Shown here piece after piece: positions 51,588 through 59,901 of a DNA stretch of 64,000 nucleotides. Within the stretch, counting starts at the first letter, position 1; each line of letters begins with the position of its first letter. Below the pieces are notes generated by a model. The model searched no databases. It had not been told where the DNA came from and saw nothing but the letters and a program-made list of their open reading frames with translations. Source of the DNA: Streptomyces albipurpureus (GTDB taxonomy: Bacteria; Actinomycetota; Actinomycetes; Streptomycetales; Streptomycetaceae); the NCBI RefSeq assembly GCF_023701525.1, contig NZ_JAMQAW010000025.1, positions 138,853 to 202,852 on the forward strand, given 5' to 3'. A program made the translations under genes and the position numbers.

Positions 51588-53120
51588 TCAGCGGCCCAGC
51601 GCGGCCATGGCCGCGTTATGGCCCGGCACCCCGCTGACTCCCCCACCACGCACCGCACCCGCCCCGCACAACAGCACATTGGCATGGGTGGTCTCGACGC
51701 CCCAGCGGCCGGTGCCTTCGGCGGCATAGGGAAAGGAGAGATCGCGATGGAAGATATGCCCACCGGGCAGTCGCAGTTCTCGTTCCAGATCGAGTGGGGT
51801 TCGGGCCTCGACGCATGGCTCGCCGTTCTCATCGACGGCCAGACAGCCGCTGATGGGCTCATCGAGATGGGTGTCGAGTTCGGCGAGGGTCGCCGCGAGT
51901 AGCTCGCCGCGGGTTCCGGCGTTGTCACCGGCGAAGATTCGGGCTGGGGTGTGCAATCCGAAGAGGGTGAGTGTGTGGTAACCGAGTGCCGCGAGATCGG
52001 ACCCGAGGATCGAGGGGTCGGTCAGGGTGTGGCAGTAGATCTCGGACGGCGGGGCACTGGGCAGAGTCCCTTCAGACGCCTCCCGATAGGCGGTTGCCAG
52101 CTGCTGGTAGCCCTCGGAGACATGGAAGGTGCCGGCGAAGGCGTCCGTTGGATCGACTGAGCGATCCCGAAGCCGGGGCAGGCGCCGTAGAACCATGTTC
52201 ACCTTGAACTGTGCGCCTTCGGCCGGCGCTGGTGGCACCTCGCCCAACAGTGTCGCCAACTCCTCGGGGGACGCGTTCACCAGCACTTGGCGGGCGGCCA
52301 CGGTGACTTCGGCGTGAGGAGAGCGACAGGTGACCTCGGCGCGTTCGCCATCGGTGTCGATCCGCGTTGCCTCATGGAGGGTCGCGATGGTCGCCCCCGC
52401 GCGACGGGCGGCCGAGGCGAGGTCATCCGTCAGTGCGCCCATGCCGCCGATCGGCACGTCCCACTCCCCGGTTCCGCCACCGATCACATGGTAGAGAAAA
52501 CAGCGGTTCTGGAGGAGTGTGGGGTCATGGGCGTCGGCGAAGGTCCCGATCAACGCGTCGGTGAGCACCACACCCCGCACCAGGTCATGGTGGAAGTGGG
52601 TCTCGATCGCCGCGCCGATGGGTTCCTCGAACAGGGTGCGCCAGGCTCCTTCGTCGTCGATGTGTGCCCGTAGCTCGTCACGTGTGGGCAGCGGTTCGGT
52701 CAAGGTGGGGAAGACCCGGTTGGCGACCGCGGCCGTCATCCCGTAGAACTCGCGCCAGGCCGTGAACTCGCGCTGCCCGCCGGTGAGTTCGGTGAAGGAT
52801 TCCCGGGTGCGCCCCGCGCCCACCAGTAGTCCGCTGGTGCCGCTTGGGGTGTACGAGGAAACCCGGCGTCGGCGGACGGAGAACCGCAGACCCAGATCAC
52901 GCACGATCTTTCGGGGCAGCAGCGAGACCAGATAGGAGTAGCGCGAGAGCTGAGCGTCGACCCCGGCGAACGGACGGGCGGAAACGGCCGCTCCCCCCGT
53001 GTGCGGACCACGCTCCAGCACGAGGACGGAGCGCCCCGCGCGGGCTAGATAGGCGGCGGCGACGAGGCCGTTGTGGCCGCCTCCGACAATCACGACGTCG
53101 TACGAAGTGTGTGCGGGCAT
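51588..53120 (-). CDS. Phytoene-dehydrogenase-like FAD oxidoreductase (PYROXD2 type)
   Basis: A 510-residue flavoprotein. YDVVIVGGGHNGLVAAAYLA (residues 7-26) is the FAD dinucleotide loop, VLVLERGPHTGGAA follows, and VLLCGAGAVRGGGVSGVPGH is the C-terminal FAD motif of the phytoene desaturase/CrtI group. It most resembles the NAD(P)/FAD proteins of the PYROXD2 type, whose substrates are unclear. It is last of a leftward set with an ABC importer and an M24-fold enzyme, so it may oxidise an imported compound. Confidence 0.85.
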   Translation of the reverse strand: MPAHTSYDVVIVGGGHNGLVAAAYLARAGRSVLVLERGPHTGGAAVSARPFAGVDAQLSRYSYLVSLLPRKIVRDLGLRFSVRRRRVSSYTPSGTSGLLVGAGRTRESFTELTGGQREFTAWREFYGMTAAVANRVFPTLTEPLPTRDELRAHIDDEGAWRTLFEEPIGAAIETHFHHDLVRGVVLTDALIGTFADAHDPTLLQNRCFLYHVIGGGTGEWDVPIGGMGALTDDLASAARRAGATIATLHEATRIDTDGERAEVTCRSPHAEVTVAARQVLVNASPEELATLLGEVPPAPAEGAQFKVNMVLRRLPRLRDRSVDPTDAFAGTFHVSEGYQQLATAYREASEGTLPSAPPSEIYCHTLTDPSILGSDLAALGYHTLTLFGLHTPARIFAGDNAGTRGELLAATLAELDTHLDEPISGCLAVDENGEPCVEARTPLDLERELRLPGGHIFHRDLSFPYAAEGTGRWGVETTHANVLLCGAGAVRGGGVSGVPGHNAAMAALGR

Positions 53121-53232
53121 GGCCGGAACATAACCGCTCCCGGGGCTGCTGAACCGCCCAGGTGTGCGGGTCCTTCATCAGATGACGGTGTCGAGGTCCG
53201 TCCGGCACCGGCCCTCACCCTTCAGTCGGCGG

Positions 53233-54414
53233 TCATTGGCGGGCCGAACCGGCTGGCGGGACGGCCCGGTCCGGCTCGTCTTCCCCGTGCTCGGCGGACT
53301 CCGGCGCCGGCCGCGCGGACGCCATGGTGATCAGTCGTTCGGCGGGCAACTGAAGACACACCGTGCCGGAGGCAAAACGGTCCGGGCCGATGGGCGAGCG
53401 GACATTGAGCAGGCCAAACGGGGTTTCCACCCGGTGCAGGAAGTGCCCGCCCAGATAGTGGTGGTCGATCGGGCGACCGGTCACCAGATTGGTCGCCGGG
53501 GCTGATCCGCTCAGGGGATCCACGACGATGACGACGTCGTCGGGCCGGATTCCCACGGTCAGCGTGGTCCCCACGCGGTGGTCACCGGGACCGAGTCGCA
53601 GCCGCTGGCCACTCGCGGTGATCTCTGCGCCATCGGTGTCCCCAGCGGTTACCGAGGCCGATCGGATGAGGTTCATATGGTCGAGGAAGGTGGCCACGAA
53701 CTCCGACGCCGGAGCGTTGTACAGCTCATCCGGCGCCCCCTCCTGGACGATCCCGCCGCCCTGCATGATGCCCACACGATCGGCCAGCATCATCGCCTCC
53801 TCCTGGTCATGGGTGACCAGGAGGCAGGTGATTCCGGTCCGACGGGAGAGCTCCTTCAGCTCCAGACGGAGATCCATTCTGAGTCCCGCATCGAGGTTGG
53901 AGAGCGGTTCGTCCATGAGCAGCACCTTGGGGCGCAGGGCCAGGGCCCTGGCCAGTGCGACGCGCTGCTGCTGACCGCCGGAGAGCTGGGTGACCCTTCG
54001 GTCCGCCTGCTCGGTCAGCCGAAAGAGCTCCAGTGCCTCATCCACCCGGGCGGCGACCTCGTCCTTGGCCGCACGGCGAACCCCCCGGCGCAGGGGGAAG
54101 GCGATGTTCTGGCGAATCGTCATATGCGGCCAGAGAGCGTATGACTGGAAGACCATGGCCTGCGGCCGCTCCTCCGGTCCCACCCATGTTCCCGCGGTGT
54201 GGTCGAAGACCTGCCGCCCGTCGATCGACACCGTGCCGGTATCAGGGCGCTCCAGACCGGCGACGATGCGCAGTGTGGTGGTCTTGCCGCAGCCGGAGGC
54301 GCCGAGCAGTACATAGAACTCGCCCTTGCCGATGGACAGCGAGACCCCGCGCAGCGCCGGTACGCGGTTGCGGTCCTGGACGAAGGACTTCGACACGCCT
54401 TCGAGCTCGATCAT
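53233..54414 (-). CDS. ABC importer ATP-binding protein, Fbp/Pot type
   Basis: A 393-residue ATPase. Walker A is GASGCGKTT (near residue 38), the Q-loop is MVFQSYALWP, the signature is LSGGQQQR, and Walker B with D-loop is VLLMDEPLSNLD, followed by LLVTHDQEEAM. A C-terminal TOBE domain (VGIRPDDVVIV) follows. TAGGAG precedes ATG 54414. It powers the fused permease encoded just upstream. The last 30 residues are an unconserved tail. Confidence 0.93.
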   Translation of the reverse strand: MIELEGVSKSFVQDRNRVPALRGVSLSIGKGEFYVLLGASGCGKTTTLRIVAGLERPDTGTVSIDGRQVFDHTAGTWVGPEERPQAMVFQSYALWPHMTIRQNIAFPLRRGVRRAAKDEVAARVDEALELFRLTEQADRRVTQLSGGQQQRVALARALALRPKVLLMDEPLSNLDAGLRMDLRLELKELSRRTGITCLLVTHDQEEAMMLADRVGIMQGGGIVQEGAPDELYNAPASEFVATFLDHMNLIRSASVTAGDTDGAEITASGQRLRLGPGDHRVGTTLTVGIRPDDVVIVVDPLSGSAPATNLVTGRPIDHHYLGGHFLHRVETPFGLLNVRSPIGPDRFASGTVCLQLPAERLITMASARPAPESAEHGEDEPDRAVPPAGSARQ

Positions 54415-54424
54415 GGTGTGACTC

Positions 54425-56215
54425 CTAGAAGGACTGGCGGCGGGCGACACGGCAGAACGCTATGAGGAGGACCGTGATCATCCCGAGCTGTATCACCCCG
54501 AGGGCGGCGGACAGGCTGGTCTCACCCGCTGAGCTGTATCCGAAGATGCGCGTCGACATCACATCGGTCCCATCGCTGGACAGGATGAGGGTGATGGTGA
54601 GTTCGCGGATGGTCAGCAGGGCGATCCAGAACCAGGCGTAGACGAGGCTGCCGCGGACCGCGGGCAGGACGACGGAGACAAAGGTCCGACCGCGCCGTAT
54701 GCCGGAGACCGCGGCGGCCTCTTCCAACTCGCTGTGGACCTGGAGCATCGTTCCGTGCAGGGTGCGGTACGCGGTCGCCACAAACCGGCAGGCCACCACC
54801 AGGGCGAGAAACGCCGCGGTGCCGTAGAGCGGCACCCAACGGTAGGTGGAGAGGCCCACGTAGAGGAAGGAGACCGCCATCACGATGGACGGGATCGCGA
54901 GCGTCATCATGATGAGCACGTCGAGACCGCGTCGGCCCTTCAGGGTGGTGCGGGTGACCAGCCAACCGGCGCAGGCGGCGAAGGCCACGGCGGCCGTGGG
55001 CACCACGGCCACCAGCAGCAGTGTCGTCGGCATGACTTCGGCCAGGTCGTAGGAGGCGTCGGTGTAGGCGGCGAAGGACAGTTCCCCCAGCGCCTCGAAG
55101 GACGGTGGCCGTAGATAGGGCAGCAGGGAGGCCCAGATGAGCATCAGTACCGGAAGGGCCACCCCTACCAGCGCGTAGACGCCGATGAGGCCGTAGCCGG
55201 CCCGGCGGCCCCGGCGACTGAGTCTGATCGGCTCACGGGCAGCCCGTTTCCCGGTGACCGTGGCGAGTTGGTTGGCTCGGCGCATCGCCCGGTAGTAGCC
55301 GAACATGATCAGTCCGATGGCGAGCGCCATACCCAGTCCGATGGCGGCGGCGTTGCCGTACTCCGGTGTACCGGTGGTCCCTTGGGAGTACTGGTAGATC
55401 AGGGTGGACAGGACCGTGATCCGCGCGGGCATCCCCAGCATTCCGGCGTAGTCGAAGACTTCTACGGCGACGATGAAGAAGAAGATGGACACCCCGGCTA
55501 TCGCCGGTGCCGCTATGGGCAGCAGCAGTTGCACAGCGGCCCGCCAACGCGGGATGCCATGGACCGCGGCTGCCTCCTCGATGTTCACATCGATGACTCG
55601 GAGCGTGGGTACGAGCATGAAGAACGCAGGTCCGGCGAAGTCCAGGCCCTGGAGCAGGATGATCCACTTCAGGCTGTAGACATCGGTCAGCGGGCCGCTG
55701 CCGCCGAGTTCGCCCCACCAGGTGTTGATGATCCCGTTGCTCGGGTTGAACATGAAGATGTACCCGAGGGCGACCAGGAAGCCGGGGATCGCCATCTTGG
55801 CTGCCGCCAGGAAGAGGATCACCGTCTTGCCGCGTAGATCGGTCCTGGTGTAGAGCCAGGCCAGGGGTACCGCGATGACGAGCATCACCACGACGCTGCC
55901 CACACCGAGGGCCAGGGTTCGCAGCAGTGTGCCGGTGAGCCCGTCGGAGCTCAGTACGGTGCGGAAGTTGTCGAGCGACGGCTCTCCCCCGCCGAAGCCC
56001 TCCCCCGGGCCGAAGGCCGCCCAGACCAACCCCACGAGCGGGATGATCAGTACCGCGCACAGCAGGACGATCATCGCGCCCAGCACGACCAGCGGAAGGT
56101 CGATGCCCCGCCGGCCGGTTCGCCGCCTCCGTCGGGGAGGATCGGGCGGGGGCGCGCCCTGCCCCGGTGGGGCCGGGCGCGCGGTGCTCTCTTCAGACAC
56201 GGTGTCCGACCCCAT
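54425..56215 (-). CDS. ABC importer permease, duplicated FbpB type
   Basis: A 596-residue permease of about twelve helices containing two fused permease domains (each with an EAA-type loop: VNIEEAAAVHGIPRWR near 210 and SELEEAAAVSGIRRGR near 505). This is the FbpB/AfuB architecture of ferric-ion, phosphonate and polyamine-type importers. A Pro/Arg-rich cytoplasmic N-terminus of 50 residues precedes helix 1. GAGGAA lies before ATG 56215; the gene begins 2 bp from the binding-protein stop. Confidence 0.92.
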   Translation of the reverse strand: MGSDTVSEESTARPAPPGQGAPPPDPPRRRRRTGRRGIDLPLVVLGAMIVLLCAVLIIPLVGLVWAAFGPGEGFGGGEPSLDNFRTVLSSDGLTGTLLRTLALGVGSVVVMLVIAVPLAWLYTRTDLRGKTVILFLAAAKMAIPGFLVALGYIFMFNPSNGIINTWWGELGGSGPLTDVYSLKWIILLQGLDFAGPAFFMLVPTLRVIDVNIEEAAAVHGIPRWRAAVQLLLPIAAPAIAGVSIFFFIVAVEVFDYAGMLGMPARITVLSTLIYQYSQGTTGTPEYGNAAAIGLGMALAIGLIMFGYYRAMRRANQLATVTGKRAAREPIRLSRRGRRAGYGLIGVYALVGVALPVLMLIWASLLPYLRPPSFEALGELSFAAYTDASYDLAEVMPTTLLLVAVVPTAAVAFAACAGWLVTRTTLKGRRGLDVLIMMTLAIPSIVMAVSFLYVGLSTYRWVPLYGTAAFLALVVACRFVATAYRTLHGTMLQVHSELEEAAAVSGIRRGRTFVSVVLPAVRGSLVYAWFWIALLTIRELTITLILSSDGTDVMSTRIFGYSSAGETSLSAALGVIQLGMITVLLIAFCRVARRQSF

Positions 56216-56217
56216 CG

Positions 56218-57315
56218 CTACTTCCTCAGCAATTGCGCGACCTGCCGATTGGCCTTCTCGTAGTCGTTCATCCACCAGTCGATGTCCGCGGTCATCACAC
56301 CGCCGGCCTTCTGGGCCAGTGCGTGCAGATCGGTTCCCGGGGTGGTGTAGCGGGGCCAGTCAAGGACTTCGAAGGCCTTCTTGCGACCCTCATCGGTGGC
56401 GTTGAGCCAGTACAGGAAGAGTTGCGCGGCGGAGGGGTTCTTGGCTCCCTTGATGACCAGTCCGGCCCGCGGGACCACGGGAACCTTGATGGGTGCGTAG
56501 TCGACGGGTGCCTTGGCGGCCCGCTGGCTCTCCCCAATGCGGATTCCGTATCCGATCGGGAACTCCCCGCTGCTCACCTGGGTGCGGATGGCGGTCGGCA
56601 CGGATGCCATGGAGGCCCTGTCACCCTCCAGCAGTCGGCGGACGAAGTCCAGCATCTTGTCGACGCCGAGGCCTGCGGCGAGCGGGCTGAACACATCGGG
56701 CAGTCCCGCGGTGACGATCTTGCCGCGCCACTTGTCGGTGAGGAGGTCCTCCAGCGACTTGGGGGCGTCGGCCGCCTTGACGGCCTTGGTGTTGTAGAGC
56801 ACCGTACGGGCGATCTCGGCGATGTATATGCCCTGGTACTGGGTCCAGATGTCGTTGGCGTCGACGCCTTCCATCGAGCCCCAGTCGACCTGCTGGATCA
56901 GGCCCGCACCGCTCAGCTGCTTCACGACCAGGGGGGTGGTGGCGAAGACATCGATCGAGGGTGCCACCTGAGCCTTGGACTCCTGCACCAGTTTGTTGGC
57001 GAAGGACGGGTCGGGTTCACCGCTGACGAACGTGATGTCGATGTTGACTCCGGTGTCGGCGTGCAGGGCCCGGGAGAGTTTGCGGGCGTGCGCCGGGGTG
57101 CGCGAGTCGGTGCTGACGAACAGCCGGAGCTTCCCCTCCTTGCTGGCCTTTTCGGAGAGCGACTTGAGGGACGAGGGCAGCTTGCCACCGCCAGCTGAGG
57201 GGCCGGAACCGGAACCCGCGTCACCACCGCAGGCGGTCAGCAGGCCACCCGCTCCCACAGCGGCCATGCCATACAGAAGGGAACGTCGATTCAGCGAGAG
57301 AGGCTGCTTTGTCAT
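56218..57315 (-). CDS. ABC importer substrate-binding lipoprotein, Fe3+/AfuA-like fold
   Basis: A 365-residue binding protein. It has a Tat/lipoprotein-type signal: SLNRRSLLYGMAAVGAGGLL, then TACGG with the lipid Cys near residue 30. The mature fold is that of AfuA/FbpA-type or 2-aminoethylphosphonate-type proteins (KLRLFVSTDSRTPAHARKLS; LLTDKWRGKIVTAG; FLYWLNATDEGRKKAF). The conserved Tyr pair needed for ferric iron is not evident, so an organic substrate is more likely. It is first of the importer genes, 225 bp downstream of the M24-fold gene. Confidence 0.9.
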   Translation of the reverse strand: MTKQPLSLNRRSLLYGMAAVGAGGLLTACGGDAGSGSGPSAGGGKLPSSLKSLSEKASKEGKLRLFVSTDSRTPAHARKLSRALHADTGVNIDITFVSGEPDPSFANKLVQESKAQVAPSIDVFATTPLVVKQLSGAGLIQQVDWGSMEGVDANDIWTQYQGIYIAEIARTVLYNTKAVKAADAPKSLEDLLTDKWRGKIVTAGLPDVFSPLAAGLGVDKMLDFVRRLLEGDRASMASVPTAIRTQVSSGEFPIGYGIRIGESQRAAKAPVDYAPIKVPVVPRAGLVIKGAKNPSAAQLFLYWLNATDEGRKKAFEVLDWPRYTTPGTDLHALAQKAGGVMTADIDWWMNDYEKANRQVAQLLRK

Positions 57316-57540
57316 GTTCGATATCACCTTGCCGGGAGGGTCGGACGGCGGTCCGGCCGGAGGGATGAGAAACCGGGGTGCGGGGGTGACGGCCGGACCG
57401 GAATGTGGGGACCCAGGGCCGCGTGGATGCCAGGTTGGGGCAGACCAGGGGGTCTGCGGGGTAGCCGGGGCCTTTTGGAGACAGCCCCCGGTGAGTGAAC
57501 GGCTACCGTGGAAGAGGGCTCTCGGAGCGCCCTTCGGAGG

Positions 57541-58824
57541 CTATGCCTCCACTGAGTTGAGCCGGGTGGAGACGGTGTTGAACTCACGGCAACCGGATTC
57601 GGTAGCGGCCACCACACCGCCGACGATCGCCCCTCGATGACCGAGTCGGGCATCCGGTTGGAGGGAGAACGTCATCCCCGGCTTGATCTCAAAGTCAAAG
57701 AACGGGCCCGCGTGCCCATCGGCGTGCGGATACGCATCGGCGAAGCCGTCGATGTGGTCCCGGATGCCCAGGCCGGAACCGCCGCCGGAGAGAAGCGGAT
57801 TGAGGGAGGCGAACTGCGGGGTCAGATGCCACATACCGGCCTCGGTGAGCGGTGCCTCCATCGCGGTGCACACGTCCTTGAAGGAAGCACCCGGTCGTAC
57901 CGCGGCGACACCGGCCTCATAGGACGCCCGAGCGACCTCGGCGCAGTGGAGTGTCTCGGGCGGCGGCGTGCCCAGCACAAAGCTCATATTGACGTGGGTG
58001 TTGAGCTCGGCGTAGTTCGGGAAGATCTCCGCCCACACCATGTCGGAGCGCTCCAGGGCGCGGGCCTGCTCGGGACGGGTCAGCCAGGTGGGCTCGCCCC
58101 AGGCGTAGTTGTTGAAACCGGTCTGGAAGAGCATCCAGGTGACCCGCATACCCCTGCGCATCATCGATGCCACGCCCTCGGCGTAGAGCTCGGTCTCCTC
58201 GACTCCGGGCCTGGCCAGCGTCATCATCGTCTCGATGGCGGCGTCTCCGGCCGCGGCCGCGGTGGCGATGTGGGCAAGATCCTCATCGCTGCGCTGTGCC
58301 ATCACCAGACCGTAGTCACGGGTGATGTCGATGAGTGTCGCGTCGGGGAGGCGTTCGCTGATCGCGTCCCATACGGATCTGGAGACCCAACCCCCCGGAT
58401 AGAACGGCGAGCCGTAGCCGGCGCCGATCACCCCGAGTCGGCCGCGGCCCAGCTGCTTCTCCCGAGCGATCTCCGGTAGCAGTTCTGGAGCGGAGCCCAC
58501 GCGGATGTCCTCGATCCAGGTCTCCAGACCCCGTTCCCCGGTGAGCTGGTTCTGGGCCGCGACCTGGGCGGCGAAGGCGACCATGGTGGGCTCGCCGTGC
58601 CGGGGAACAACGAAGTGTTGGTAGCGGCGGTCGCGGAAGAGGTACTGGCCGGCGTCATAGCGATCGCTGCGATCGGCACCGAAGACCAGCAGTCCATCGA
58701 GCTCATGGGCGTCCATGAACTCCTGGGTGCGGCGCATGCGAAAGGCGCGCTCCTGGTGCGGTGCGTTTGTTGTGGACGCGGCTCTGGGCTGCGGGGTCGA
58801 CCCTGCGATGGTCGGAGTCGGCAC
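57541..58824 (-). CDS. M24 (creatinase/aminopeptidase P)-fold protein without metal ligands
   Basis: A 427-residue pita-bread-fold protein with the N-terminal creatinase domain (RMRRTQEFMDAHELDGLLVF) and the M24 domain. All five metal ligands of aminopeptidase P are changed. The Asp-x-Gly region reads WAEIFPNY, the sDitRT region reads THVNMSF, and GHGIG is GSGLG. The last two Glu positions read SLQPDARLG and VGGVVAA. Creatinase itself works without metal, so a metal-free hydrolase is plausible. GTG 58824 follows GGGAG. It heads the importer/oxidoreductase operon beside the MarR regulator. Confidence 0.85.
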   Translation of the reverse strand: MPTPTIAGSTPQPRAASTTNAPHQERAFRMRRTQEFMDAHELDGLLVFGADRSDRYDAGQYLFRDRRYQHFVVPRHGEPTMVAFAAQVAAQNQLTGERGLETWIEDIRVGSAPELLPEIAREKQLGRGRLGVIGAGYGSPFYPGGWVSRSVWDAISERLPDATLIDITRDYGLVMAQRSDEDLAHIATAAAAGDAAIETMMTLARPGVEETELYAEGVASMMRRGMRVTWMLFQTGFNNYAWGEPTWLTRPEQARALERSDMVWAEIFPNYAELNTHVNMSFVLGTPPPETLHCAEVARASYEAGVAAVRPGASFKDVCTAMEAPLTEAGMWHLTPQFASLNPLLSGGGSGLGIRDHIDGFADAYPHADGHAGPFFDFEIKPGMTFSLQPDARLGHRGAIVGGVVAATESGCREFNTVSTRLNSVEA

Positions 58825-59175
58825 GTATGGCTCCCTTCGTGCACCTCGGACGGTCACCCGCGCTGGCGGCGGGTACAGCGGGGGCATGGATTCAAGCCCT
58901 CGTGGCCGGATGTGCAACAGGTGTGGTGGGGTGTGCGACAGGTCGGGCGGAGCCGGCCTCACGATGGCGGCGAGCCCCTGACCTGGAGGGTTGATCGACG
59001 TTGCCGAGACCATAGACCTCGGTGTCTCACCTTCACAAGACTCAGAACAAAGAAGCTTTGCATTAAGTCGTTGAAAGTTACCCCTGAAAAGTGTGCGGCC
59101 CCCACGGGTGCGACCAGGGGCCGCACACTGCGGGGGCCGAGCCCAGGACACTCACACCAGGCAGTCGACTTGAAG
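58825..59175. other. Promoter region of the M24/importer operon
   Basis: About 350 bp. It has an AT-rich patch (59035-59085) with CTTAATGCAAAG on the minus strand, which keeps both ends of the MarR-site palindrome CTTAGATCTAAG. It also holds the MarR terminator. No gene. Confidence 0.45.
59090..59129 (-). terminator. Intrinsic terminator of the MarR gene
   Basis: A 13-bp perfect stem (59117-59129 with 59090-59102) followed on the minus strand by TTTT (59090-59087), 45 bp past the MarR stop. It insulates the MarR transcript from the leftward operon. Confidence 0.8.
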
Positions 59176-59760
59176 TCAGTGCAGGTCGCGCAGTCTGGTT
59201 TCCAACTTGCGCAACAGACCGGCGAGCTGCTCCTGCTCATCAGCGCTGAGCGCCTCCAGCATCGCCCGCTCCCGGGCCAGATGGTCATCGATGATCCGGT
59301 CGATCAGTGCGAACCCGGCCGGTGTGAGCTCCGCGTACACACTGCGGCGGTCCTCGACGGAGCGAATCCTGCGGATCAGCCCATCCCGCTCCATCCGGTC
59401 GAGCCGCATTGTCATCCCGCCCGAGGTCAGCAGCGACGAGGTGGCCAACTCCCGGGCGGTCTTGCGGTAGGGCGGGCCCATCCGGCGCAGACTCGCCAGC
59501 ACATCGAAGACCGATTGATTGATCGCGTGCTGGTCATAGAGGCGGTTCGAGAGATTGCGGATCAACACGCCGCAACGGGTCACCCGACCCACCACATCGA
59601 TGCTGCGCAGATCGAGCTCCGGCCGCTCCACCCGCCACTCGGCAATGATCCGGTCGACCTCGTCGGACCTGTTGTCACGAGCGGGATCGGGGGCCGGGTC
59701 CGCCGCATCGGAGGCCGCTGGAACGGACGCGTCGGAACGCCTGACGGTTCGTGGGCTCAC
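59176..59760 (-). CDS. MarR-family transcriptional regulator
   Basis: A 194-residue winged-helix regulator. The HTH spans about residues 95-135 (ARELATSSLLTSGGMTMRLD), followed by the wing RMERDGLIRRIRSVEDRRSV. It has a typical C-terminal dimer helix and an extra 35-residue disordered N-terminus. GTG 59760 follows TAGGTAGG. It is divergent from the aldehyde dehydrogenase operon. An overlapping palindrome between that operon's promoter boxes is its likely operator. The ligand is probably a substrate or intermediate of the catabolic genes. Confidence 0.92.
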   Translation of the reverse strand: MSPRTVRRSDASVPAASDAADPAPDPARDNRSDEVDRIIAEWRVERPELDLRSIDVVGRVTRCGVLIRNLSNRLYDQHAINQSVFDVLASLRRMGPPYRKTARELATSSLLTSGGMTMRLDRMERDGLIRRIRSVEDRRSVYAELTPAGFALIDRIIDDHLARERAMLEALSADEQEQLAGLLRKLETRLRDLH

Positions 59761-59822
59761 GCGCTGCCTACCTACCGATCGTCACTGAAATGGTTGAGCA
59801 CAAAGAATACCAGCACAAGGCA

Positions 59823-59852
59823 TTGACGATCTAAGAGACTTAGATCTAAGTT
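59823..59852 (+). promoter_or_regulatory. Catabolic operon promoter with embedded MarR operator
   Basis: TTGACG (59823-59828), 18 bp, TAAGTT (59847-59852). Between the boxes lie GATCTAAG (59828-59835) and CTTAGATC (59839-59846), a perfect inverted repeat. The self-palindrome CTTAGATCTAAG (59839-59850) reaches into the -10. Binding there would block RNA polymerase. Confidence 0.8.
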
Positions 59853-59901
59853 TTCGCCCACTGAGCGATCCGGCACCGACTCCCCAGCGAAAGGGGGCAG
59901 C

